From: Mycolicibacterium diernhoferi
GTDB lineage: Bacteria > Actinomycetota > Actinomycetes > Mycobacteriales > Mycobacteriaceae
Assembly: GCF_019456655.1 (NCBI RefSeq)
Contig: NZ_CP080332.1
Span: forward strand, 806,001-870,000
DNA length: 64,000 nt
Reading direction: 5' to 3'
The notes below the pieces were generated by a model. That model saw nothing but the letters and a program-made list of their open reading frames with translations. It was not told the origin of the DNA and did not search any database. Of the stretch, positions 20,618 to 27,767 are shown in pieces. The translations under genes were made by a program, and so were the position numbers. Each line of letters begins with the position of its first letter. Within the stretch, counting starts at the first letter, position 1.

Positions 20618-21211
20618 CTAGTGGCCGAAGGGGTCGGGATCCTCGCCGGGCAGCCAGCTCAGTCCGGGCACACCCCACTTGTTGGACTTGATCATCCGCT
20701 TCGCGGCGCGGGCATGCCGGCCGATCAGGCTGTCGAGGTAGGTGAATCCGTCCAGGTGCCGGGTTTCGTGCTGCAGCATCCGGGCGAACAGGCCGGTGCC
20801 CTCCAGCGTGATCGGGGTGCCGTCGGCGTCCAGACCGGTGACCCGCGCCCAGGACGCTCGACCGGTCGGGAAGGATTCGCCGGGCACCGACAGGCATCCC
20901 TCGTCATCGTCGTCCGGGTCGGGCATGGTCTCGGGGACCTCGGAGGTCTCCAGTACCGGGTTGATGACCACGCCGCGGCGGCGCGCGGTCTGGCCGCGGT
21001 CCTCGGCGCAGTCGTAGACGAAGACGCGCTCGGTGCGACCGATCTGGTTGGCCGCCAACCCGACACCGTTGGCGGCGTCCATCGTGTCGAACATGTCGGC
21101 GATCAGTTCGGCCAGGCCGGACGGCAGGGAACCGTCGGCGCCGACGGGCACCGGAGTGGTCGGGGTATGCAGGACCGGGTCTCCCACGATGCGGATTGGT
21201 ACGACAGCCAC
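20618..21211 (-). CDS. def: Peptide deformylase
   Basis: 197 residues beginning at GTG ([17 protein letters not shown]). It removes the formyl group from nascent-chain methionine. All three metal motifs are present: GVGLAANQ at 49-56, EGCLS at 104-108 with the metal-ligand Cys106, and HETRH at 148-152 with the two His ligands and catalytic Glu. A long insertion with DPDDDDEG precedes motif 2, as in mycobacterial enzymes. It heads the minus-strand unit def-GNAT-jetABC-xthA and is divergent from the DUF3263 gene. Confidence 0.95.
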   Translation of the reverse strand: MAVVPIRIVGDPVLHTPTTPVPVGADGSLPSGLAELIADMFDTMDAANGVGLAANQIGRTERVFVYDCAEDRGQTARRRGVVINPVLETSEVPETMPDPDDDDEGCLSVPGESFPTGRASWARVTGLDADGTPITLEGTGLFARMLQHETRHLDGFTYLDSLIGRHARAAKRMIKSNKWGVPGLSWLPGEDPDPFGH

Positions 21212-21338
21212 GATTGGTCAGCTTAGTCAGCCGACGCGCGGGTCACGATCACGCCTCAATTCCCGGGGGCGTGATTGAATGAGCGCCGAACCACACAACT
21301 GTCATTTTGCGAGTTATCGGAAGGGTCCAAACAGCGAT

Positions 21339-21647
21339 ATGGATGGCGCCATCGCGCGGACCGGCCAATCCGGGGACGACTCCGAACCTGCGGACGGGCT
21401 GACCCGCCGCGAACACGACATCCTGGCGTTCGAACGCCAGTGGTGGAAATACGCGGGGTCGAAAGAAGACGCCATCAAGGAGCTCTTCTCGATGTCGGCG
21501 ACCCGGTACTACCAGGTGCTCAACGCGCTGGTGGATCGACCCGAGGCCCTTGCCGCCGACCCGATGCTGGTCAAGCGGCTCCGCAGGGTGCGGGCGAGCA
21601 GACAGAAGGCGAAGGCGGCCCGGCGGCTCGGCTTCGACATCACCTGA
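21339..21647 (+). CDS. DUF3263 family protein (Rv0430-like)
   Basis: 102 residues from ATG 21339 (MDGAIARTGQSG). An earlier in-frame ATG at 21279 would add 20 residues of poor similarity. The core LTRREHDILAFERQWWKYAGSKEDAIKELF followed by SATRYYQVLNALVDRPEAL is a compact helical domain that looks like a DNA-binding HTH, and the end is very basic (RRVRASRQKAKAARR). It is always next to def and the LytR_C gene in mycobacteria as far as I recall. Function not established; probably a small DNA-associated protein. Confidence 0.8.
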   Translation: MDGAIARTGQSGDDSEPADGLTRREHDILAFERQWWKYAGSKEDAIKELFSMSATRYYQVLNALVDRPEALAADPMLVKRLRRVRASRQKAKAARRLGFDIT

Positions 21648-21665
21648 GCCGTTAGGCTTGCCCCG

Positions 21666-22133
21666 ATGAACCAGCGAGACTCTTCCGGGCTGCCCTTGCG
21701 CGCCATGGTGATGGTGCTGCTCTTCCTCGGCGTGGTGTTCCTGCTGGTTGCACTCCAGTACATGGGCCCCGACGACGAAGGTGACAGTGACGCCGCCGTG
21801 GTGAGCACCACCACCAGCAGCGCCACATCCAGCGCCAAGCCGTCTGCGGAACCGGAGCAGCCGAAGGCCGAGGTGCGGGTGTTCAACATCTCCGAGGTCG
21901 CCGGCGCCGCCGAGAACGTGGCCACCCGACTGCGTGACGCAGACTGGAACGTGACCGAGACCGGGAACCTGGTCCTGGAAGGCGTCCCGGTGACCACGGT
22001 CTACTTCGGTGAGGCCGAAGGCGAGCGGGAAGCCGCCGAAGAGGTGGGCAGAGTGCTGGACGCGCCGGTCGAACCACGGCGCCCCGAACTTGGGGAGCAA
22101 CCACCGGGCGTCATCGTGGTGGTCACCGGCTAG
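21666..22133 (+). CDS. Membrane-anchored LytR C-terminal domain protein (Rv0431-like)
   Basis: 155 residues. A single helix at about 12-31 ([20 protein letters not shown]) anchors the protein. A Ser/Thr/Ala-rich stretch follows, then a LytR_C domain with [26 protein letters not shown] and a terminal [14 protein letters not shown]. LytR_C domains occur in cell-wall proteins of actinobacteria. The mycobacterial orthologue is linked to vesicle production (VirR) by published work. It lies 18 bases after the DUF3263 gene and 10 bases before sodC, in one operon. Confidence 0.85.
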   Translation: MNQRDSSGLPLRAMVMVLLFLGVVFLLVALQYMGPDDEGDSDAAVVSTTTSSATSSAKPSAEPEQPKAEVRVFNISEVAGAAENVATRLRDADWNVTETGNLVLEGVPVTTVYFGEAEGEREAAEEVGRVLDAPVEPRRPELGEQPPGVIVVVTG

Positions 22134-22143
22134 GCTCTCGGGC

Positions 22144-22818
22144 ATGCCGATCTCAGCCTCGATTCGCCTTCTCGCCGCCGCTGCACTCATCGTGCCGATC
22201 GCCAGCGCGTGTGCACCCAACGAGCCGGTCGCAACAGAGCCCGGAACCACCCCGCCGGTGTGGACCGGATCGCCCTCGCCGACGCCGACCGCTGGAGCCG
22301 GTCACGGCAGCGGCCACGGTGCCGCGGCCTCCGGTGAGACCCTGACGGCGAACCTGGCATTGGTGGACGGCACCGAGGTGGCCACCGCCACCATCGACTT
22401 CACCGGTGACTTCGCGACGGTGACGGTCGAGACGACCACCGCCGGTGAACTCACCCCCGGCTTCCACGGCCTGCACATCCACCAGGTCGGCACCTGCGAA
22501 GGCGACTTCACCAGCGCCGGTGGCCACTTCCAGGCCGAGGGGCACACCGGGCACCCCTCCAGCGGAGACCTGAGCTCGCTGCAGGTCCGCAGCGACGGTT
22601 CGGCCAAGCTGGTCACCACGACGGATGCGTTCACCGCCGAGGACCTGCTCGCGGGCAGCAAGACCGCGATCGTGATCCACGAGAAGGCCGACAACTTCGG
22701 CAACATTCCGGCTGAGAAGTACCAGCAGGTCAATGGCACCCCCGGTCCGGACCAGCAGACGCTGGCCACCGGTGACGCCGGCGGCCGGGTGGCCTGCGGT
22801 GTCTTCGCCGCGGAGTAG
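22144..22818 (+). CDS. sodC: Cu,Zn superoxide dismutase, lipoprotein
   Basis: 224 residues. It dismutates superoxide in the envelope. The signal sequence [20 protein letters not shown] ends in ASAC with the lipidated Cys at 23, then a Pro/Thr/His-rich linker. Core motifs are [15 protein letters not shown] (copper ligands and first Cys of the disulfide), [10 protein letters not shown] and late GGRVACGVF with the second Cys. The expected fourth copper His corresponds to [11 protein letters not shown]. The ATG is 10 bases after the LytR_C stop, and the 3' end overlaps the ligase gene by 20 bases. Confidence 0.93.
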   Translation: MPISASIRLLAAAALIVPIASACAPNEPVATEPGTTPPVWTGSPSPTPTAGAGHGSGHGAAASGETLTANLALVDGTEVATATIDFTGDFATVTVETTTAGELTPGFHGLHIHQVGTCEGDFTSAGGHFQAEGHTGHPSSGDLSSLQVRSDGSAKLVTTTDAFTAEDLLAGSKTAIVIHEKADNFGNIPAEKYQQVNGTPGPDQQTLATGDAGGRVACGVFAAE

Positions 22819-23932
22819 CCGCGCACGAATCGACTTCGCCGGGTCGCCCCGGCCGACCGTCGGTGTCGAGTGGGAGTTCGCGCTCGTCGATTCCGGCACC
22901 CGGGACCTGAGCAACGAGGCCGCGGCGGTGATCGCCGAGATCGGCGAAACCCCGCACGTGCACAAGGAATTGCTGCGCAACACGGTCGAGATCGTCACCG
23001 GGATCTGTGAAACGGTCCCGGAGGCGATGACCGATCTGCACGACACCCTGGTCCCGGTGCGCCGGATCGCCCGGGAACGCGGGATGGAACTGTTCTGCGC
23101 GGGCACCCATCCGTTCGCCGAGTGGGAGATGCAGCAGCTCACCGAGGGTGCGCGCTATGCCGAACTGATCAAGCGCACCCAGTGGTGGGGCAGGCAGATG
23201 CTGATCTGGGGTGTGCATGTGCACGTCGGGATCTCGTCGGCGCACAAGGTGATGCCCATCATCACCTCGCTGCTCAACCACTACCCGCACCTGCTGGCGC
23301 TGTCGGCGTCCTCACCCTATTGGGACGGTGAGGACACCGGCTACGCGAGCAACCGGGCGATGATGTTCCAGCAGCTGCCGACCGCCGGTCTGCCCTTCCA
23401 TTTCCAGAAGTGGTCGCATTTCGAACGGTTCGTCCACGACCAGAAGAAGACCGGGATCATCGATCACATGAACGAGATCCGATGGGACATCAGGCCGTCG
23501 CCGCATCTCGGGACGATCGAGGTGCGGGTCTTCGACGGGGTGTCCAACATCGCCGAACTCGGTGCGCTGGTGGCGCTCACGCACTGCCTGATCGTGGACC
23601 TCGATCGCCGGCTGGATGCCGGCGAGCAGCTGCCCACCATGCCGCCCTGGCATGTGCAGGAGAACAAGTGGCGCGCAGCGCGATACGGGCTGGACGCGGA
23701 GATCATCCTGGACGCGGACAGCAACGAGCGCCCGGTCACCGAGGACCTCGACGACCTGCTGACCCGGCTGCAGCCGGTGGCGGCCTCGTTGGGATGCGCC
23801 GACGAACTGGCCCGGGTGTCCGACATCTACCGGTACGGCGGGTCATATCAGCGGCAGCGACGCGTCGCCGAGGAGAACGACGGTGATCTGCGTGCCGTCG
23901 TCGACGCGCTGATCGGGGAACTGGTGCTCTGA
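22799..23932 (+). CDS. Carboxylate-amine ligase, YbdK / glutamate-cysteine ligase type 2 family
   Basis: 377 residues starting at a GTG inside the end of sodC ([15 protein letters not shown]). [11 protein letters not shown] carries the ATP/Mg-binding Glu pair. [48 protein letters not shown] and [17 protein letters not shown] are hallmarks of the GCS2/YbdK group. These form amide bonds with weak gamma-glutamylcysteine ligase activity in vitro; the physiological substrate is unknown. Strong resemblance to Rv0433, recalled not searched. It ends in a TGATG overlap with the LON-domain gene. Confidence 0.9.
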   Translation: MSSPRSSRARIDFAGSPRPTVGVEWEFALVDSGTRDLSNEAAAVIAEIGETPHVHKELLRNTVEIVTGICETVPEAMTDLHDTLVPVRRIARERGMELFCAGTHPFAEWEMQQLTEGARYAELIKRTQWWGRQMLIWGVHVHVGISSAHKVMPIITSLLNHYPHLLALSASSPYWDGEDTGYASNRAMMFQQLPTAGLPFHFQKWSHFERFVHDQKKTGIIDHMNEIRWDIRPSPHLGTIEVRVFDGVSNIAELGALVALTHCLIVDLDRRLDAGEQLPTMPPWHVQENKWRAARYGLDAEIILDADSNERPVTEDLDDLLTRLQPVAASLGCADELARVSDIYRYGGSYQRQRRVAEENDGDLRAVVDALIGELVL

Positions 23933-24561
23933 TGGCGGCGACCCCGATGTTCCCGCTCGAAGTGGCGATGCTGCCCGGCGAGGAACTGCCGTTGCGCATC
24001 TTCGAACCGCGCTACACGGAGATGATCTCGCAATGTCTGGCCGGCGAGCCGGAATTCGGGGTGGTGATGATCGAGGCCGGCCGCGAGGTCGGCGGCGGCG
24101 ACGTCCGCAGTGATGTCGGGGTGCTGGCGCGCATCGTCGAACACGCCGATCTGGGTGGCGGACGGTATCGGTTGCGCTGCATCCTCGGTGAGCGCATCAG
24201 GGTGACCGAATGGCTGGAGGACGCGCCGTATCCGCGGGCACAGACCGTGCCGTGGCCAGATGAGCACGGTCCGACGGTGGCCGGTGCGGACATCGCGGGT
24301 GTGGAGGACACGGTGATGGCCCTGTTCGAGCGGATCGCGCAGGCCCGTGACGCCACCCTGCCGCCGCGCGAGGAACTGCTCGGTGGGCCCGAACCCGGCC
24401 AGCAGCCCGGAGATCGGCTGTACGCCTTGGCCGCCCGGCTCCCGATCGGTCAGGCCGACCGCTATGCGGTGCTCGCCGCGCCCAGCGCGTGCGCCCGGCT
24501 GGAGGCGTTGCGGGAGGCCGTCGAGACGGTCGCGGCGATGGTGGAGTTCCAGCTCGGGTGA
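23932..24561 (+). CDS. LON peptidase substrate-binding domain protein (Rv0434-like)
   Basis: 209 residues: a stand-alone Lon N-terminal domain without ATPase or protease parts. It opens TPMFPLEVAMLPGEELPLRIFEPRY and continues FGVVMIEAGREVGGG and RYRLRCILGERIRVTEW, the usual beta-rich substrate-binding unit. The C-terminal half is helical. It shares the start with the previous stop (TGATG) and ends immediately adjacent to the convergent mnhG stop, with no untranscribed gap. It may act as an adaptor or chaperone (inference). Confidence 0.88.
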   Translation: MAATPMFPLEVAMLPGEELPLRIFEPRYTEMISQCLAGEPEFGVVMIEAGREVGGGDVRSDVGVLARIVEHADLGGGRYRLRCILGERIRVTEWLEDAPYPRAQTVPWPDEHGPTVAGADIAGVEDTVMALFERIAQARDATLPPREELLGGPEPGQQPGDRLYALAARLPIGQADRYAVLAAPSACARLEALREAVETVAAMVEFQLG

Positions 24562-24903
24562 CTACTCGGGGTCGGGGAACGTGTTGTGCGCCAACTCGTC
24601 GGACACCACGCTCTCGCCGACGTTCTGTTCCCGGTAGGCCAGCTGGCCGACGCGATTGGCGACCACCGGTGCGGTGATGAGGGTGAAGAAGCCGGCCAGG
24701 ATGATCATGCCCACGTCGGGATGTCCGCGCAGCCGCGTCGCCGCGCCCGCGAGCACCAACAGCAGACCCAACACCTGGGGCTTGCTGGCCGCGTGCATGC
24801 GGGTCAACGTGTCCGGGAACCGCACCACCCCGATGGCCGCGGTCAGCGCGAGCGCCGACCCGCCCAGCACGAGGACCGCGGTGATGATGTCGACAACGGT
24901 CAT
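24562..24903 (-). CDS. mnhG: Mrp-type cation/proton antiporter subunit G
   Basis: 113 residues with three membrane helices. The start is the ATG giving MTVVDIITAVLVLGGSALAL, overlapping mnhF by four bases. Motifs GVVRFPDTLTRMHAASKP and GHPDVGMIILAGFFTLITAPV are diagnostic of MnhG/MrpG/PhaG. It is part of the hetero-oligomeric Na+(K+)/H+ antiporter. It is the last gene of the operon and ends directly against the LON gene. Confidence 0.92.
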   Translation of the reverse strand: MTVVDIITAVLVLGGSALALTAAIGVVRFPDTLTRMHAASKPQVLGLLLVLAGAATRLRGHPDVGMIILAGFFTLITAPVVANRVGQLAYREQNVGESVVSDELAHNTFPDPE

Positions 24904-25181
24904 CGGATCCTCCGATCGGCGAGGTCCCGGTCCGGCACACGGAAACGGGCCACACTCACCGAGCCCACGAAGCTGATCAACGCCAGCGCGGTCAGGCTGT
25001 AGGTCACGGTGCTGTCCAGGCTGAACGCCGCCCATGTCCCGACCCCGCACATCGACACGGCCACAAAGGCATCCAGGGCCACCAGCCGGTCCAGGGTGCT
25101 CGGGCCCGCCAGCAGTCGGTAGACGGTGATGGCGGCGGCAGCTGACAGCATCACCGCCGCGGCGATCCACACCAGATGCAT
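24900..25181 (-). CDS. mnhF: Mrp-type antiporter subunit F
   Basis: 93 residues, three helices. MHLVWIAAAVMLSAAAAITVYR is followed by LAGPSTLDRLVALDAFVAV, the MnhF signature, and a third helix DSTVTYSLTALALISFVGSV ending in a short basic tail. It is a small accessory subunit stabilising the antiporter complex. Start overlaps the stop of mnhE (TGATG). Confidence 0.9.
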   Translation of the reverse strand: MHLVWIAAAVMLSAAAAITVYRLLAGPSTLDRLVALDAFVAVSMCGVGTWAAFSLDSTVTYSLTALALISFVGSVSVARFRVPDRDLADRRIR

Positions 25182-25714
25182 CAGACGTCCTCCTTCTCGG
25201 CCGACGGACGCCAGTCGGCGTCGCGCTCGAACGCCGCGACCATCAGCCGCTCCACCGTCTTGACCTGGCGGTAGAAGGCTTCCACGTTCTTCTCGGAGCC
25301 GACGTCGAGCACGTGCACGTAGATGAGCCGTCGTTTCTGGTCGATCTCCAGCACCACCGAACCCGGGATCAGCGTGATCACCCCGACGGCCAGTGCCAGC
25401 ACCAGATCGGACTTGACGGCCACGTGTGCGCGCAGCACCGCGGTGGCCGGCGGCGGACCGGGCCGGATCGCCAGCCAGGCCACCTGGAAGGACGACACCA
25501 CCAGTTTCATCGCGAAGTACAGAATCAGCCGCAGGAACGCCAGCGGCCGGAGCTTGCCCTCCACCGGCACCGGGGGCAACGGCAGCAACAGGGTGATCAC
25601 CAGCGCGACCACCAGACCGCCGACCACGTTGGCGGCAGAGAACGTGCCCCACAACAGAACCCACACCAGGGTGAGGAAGCACAGTGTCCAGATGCTTAGG
25701 GCGAATTTCCTCAT
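25181..25714 (-). CDS. mnhE: Mrp-type antiporter subunit E
   Basis: 177 residues. Two or three N-terminal helices (LSIWTLCFLTLVWVLLWGTF, AANVVGGLVVALVITLLLP) precede the conserved LYFAMKLVVSSFQVAWLAIRPGP and the MnhE core SDLVLALAVGVITLIPGSVVLEID with YVHVLDVG. The C-terminal tail is cytoplasmic and charged. It overlaps mnhD by four bases and mnhF by one. Confidence 0.92.
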   Translation of the reverse strand: MRKFALSIWTLCFLTLVWVLLWGTFSAANVVGGLVVALVITLLLPLPPVPVEGKLRPLAFLRLILYFAMKLVVSSFQVAWLAIRPGPPPATAVLRAHVAVKSDLVLALAVGVITLIPGSVVLEIDQKRRLIYVHVLDVGSEKNVEAFYRQVKTVERLMVAAFERDADWRPSAEKEDV

Positions 25715-27303
25715 GGTTGCAACACCGCCGAGATGTACTGGTCGCGGTCGAGTATGTCCTCGGCCGTGCGCTCACTGTAGGCATAGATCGGTCCGGCGAA
25801 CACGGTGAGCGCCAGGCCCACCGCGATCAGCGCGCCGGTGGGTAGCAGCATGCCGACCGGCATCCGGCCGACATCGTCGCGGTCGGCGAAGGCGATGTCG
25901 TCATCGTCGTCGATCAACGCCGCGGGCACGGTGTTGGACAGATCGCCCTCGGGGGCGTCGGCACGGGCCCGCCAGAACGCCTTGGTCCACACCCGGGTCA
26001 CCGCGTACAGGGTGAGCAGGCTGGTGACGACGCTGCCGGCCACCAGGATCCAGGCCAGCGCCGAACCGTCCTGGGCGCCCGCCTCGACCAGGGCGACCTT
26101 GCCGATGAAGCCCGAGAACGGCGGTATGCCACCCAGATTCAGGGCCGGGATGACGAACGTGAATGCCAGCAGCGGACTGGCCGCGGCGAGCCCGCCGAGC
26201 CGTTGCAGTGTCGAGGCCCCGGCCTGGCGTTCGATCAGACCGACCACCAGGAACAGGGTGGTCTGCACGACGATGTGGTGGGCCACGTAGTAGACGGCAC
26301 CGGACATTCCGAGGTGGTTGCCCAGCGCAATACCGAAGACCATGTAGCCGATGTGGCTGACCAGGGTGAAGGACAGCAACCGCTTGATGTCGTTCTGGGC
26401 GATGGCGCCCAGGATGCCGATCACCATCGTCAGCAGCGCGGCCACCATGAGCACGTTGTCCAGCGCGCCGCCGGGGAACAGCAGCGAGTGCGCCCGGATG
26501 ATCGCGTACACACCGACCTTGGTCAGCAGGCCGGCGAACACCGCGGTGACCGGGGCCGGCGCGGTGGGGTAGGAGTCGGGCAGCCAGGTGGACAGCGGGA
26601 ACACCGCGGCCTTGATGCCGAAGGCGACCAGTAGCACCGCGAACAGTGCGGTGCGGGTGCCGTCGGGGACATCGTCGAGGCGCAGGGCCACCTCGGCCAT
26701 GTTCAGGGTGCCGGTGGTGGCGTACACCAGGGCGATGCCGATCAGGAAGATCAGCGACGACACCATCGACACCATCACGTAGGCGATACCGGCGCGGACC
26801 CGTTCGGCGCTGCCGCCGATGGTCAACAACACGAAGCTGGCGGCCAGCAGCACCTCGAAGCCGACGAACAGGTTGAACAGATCACCGGCCAGGAACGCGG
26901 TGCACACACCGGCGGACAGGATCAGATAGGTGGGCTGGAAGATCGACACCGGTTGACGTTCGTCGCCGTCGCTGATGCCCTGCCCGATGGCGTAGAACAC
27001 CACCGCCAGCAGCACGATCGAGGACACCACCAGCATCAGCACCGACAACCGGTCGGCCACCAGCGTGATGCCCAGCGGTCCCATCCCGGGTTCGCTCTGG
27101 CCCCAGCCGCCGACCTGCACGGCCACCGTGCCGTCGCGGTCCACCAGGTACAGCAACACCGAACACACCGCCACCACCGCTATCAGCGATGTCAGCGAGA
27201 TCAGTTGCTGTAGACGCGGACTGCGGCCGGCGACCATGGTGATGGCCGCCGAGATGGTCGGGATGAGGACAGGTAGGGGCGTCAGTACCGTCGCAAGACT
27301 CAT
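25711..27303 (-). CDS. mnhD: Mrp-type antiporter subunit D (proton-translocating, NuoM/N-like)
   Basis: 530 residues, about 14 helices. It has complex I antiporter-like signatures: LFVGFEVLLAASFVLLTIGG with the key Glu, IKAAVFPLSTWLPDSYPTAPAPVTAVFAGLLTKVGVYAIIR with the conserved Lys and Pro pattern, NDIKRLLSFTLVSHIGYM and NLGGIPPFSGFIGKVAL. With MnhA it carries out cation/proton exchange. It overlaps mnhC at one base (stop/start). Confidence 0.93.
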   Translation of the reverse strand: MSLATVLTPLPVLIPTISAAITMVAGRSPRLQQLISLTSLIAVVAVCSVLLYLVDRDGTVAVQVGGWGQSEPGMGPLGITLVADRLSVLMLVVSSIVLLAVVFYAIGQGISDGDERQPVSIFQPTYLILSAGVCTAFLAGDLFNLFVGFEVLLAASFVLLTIGGSAERVRAGIAYVMVSMVSSLIFLIGIALVYATTGTLNMAEVALRLDDVPDGTRTALFAVLLVAFGIKAAVFPLSTWLPDSYPTAPAPVTAVFAGLLTKVGVYAIIRAHSLLFPGGALDNVLMVAALLTMVIGILGAIAQNDIKRLLSFTLVSHIGYMVFGIALGNHLGMSGAVYYVAHHIVVQTTLFLVVGLIERQAGASTLQRLGGLAAASPLLAFTFVIPALNLGGIPPFSGFIGKVALVEAGAQDGSALAWILVAGSVVTSLLTLYAVTRVWTKAFWRARADAPEGDLSNTVPAALIDDDDDIAFADRDDVGRMPVGMLLPTGALIAVGLALTVFAGPIYAYSERTAEDILDRDQYISAVLQP

Positions 27304-27767
27304 CAGCGCGATCCCTCCGCACCCGGCAGTGCGTCGAGTTCGTCGGGCGCATCGGTATCGCGTGCGGGCACCACATCGGGAATGTCGCGGTCGACGTCCT
27401 CCTCGTCCACGCGCTCGGCCACCCTGGTGTCCTCGGGGTCGTTGCTGACTTCTTCCACGGTGGTCAGCTGGTAGGACCGGTAGGCCAGCGCCAGCACGAA
27501 GGCGGCGATGCCCATGCTGATCACGATGGCGGTCAGGATCATGCCCTGGGCCAACGGGTCGGCATCGGTGGTCGAGCCGTTGCTGGTGCGACCGTAGATC
27601 GGCGGGTTACCGGACGGGCCACCGACATTGAGGATCAACAGGTTGACGGCATTGCCGATGAGGAGCAGGCCCAACAACATCCGGGTCAGGGTGCGTTCCA
27701 GCAACAGGTAGACCCCGGTGCTGGTGAGGCCACCGATCAGGATGAGAGGGACAAGGTAAGCGGTCAT
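27303..27767 (-). CDS. mnhC: Mrp-type antiporter subunit C (NuoK-like)
   Basis: 154 residues. The first 110 form three helices with GVYLLLERTLTRMLLGLLLIGNAVNLLIL and DPLAQGMILTAIVISMGIAAFVLALAY, the classic MnhC/NuoK pattern. The remaining 40-odd residues are a very acidic cytoplasmic tail (EEVSNDPEDTRVAERVDEED), longer than in most MnhC proteins. It starts four bases inside the mnhAB stop. Confidence 0.92.
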   Translation of the reverse strand: MTAYLVPLILIGGLTSTGVYLLLERTLTRMLLGLLLIGNAVNLLILNVGGPSGNPPIYGRTSNGSTTDADPLAQGMILTAIVISMGIAAFVLALAYRSYQLTTVEEVSNDPEDTRVAERVDEEDVDRDIPDVVPARDTDAPDELDALPGAEGSR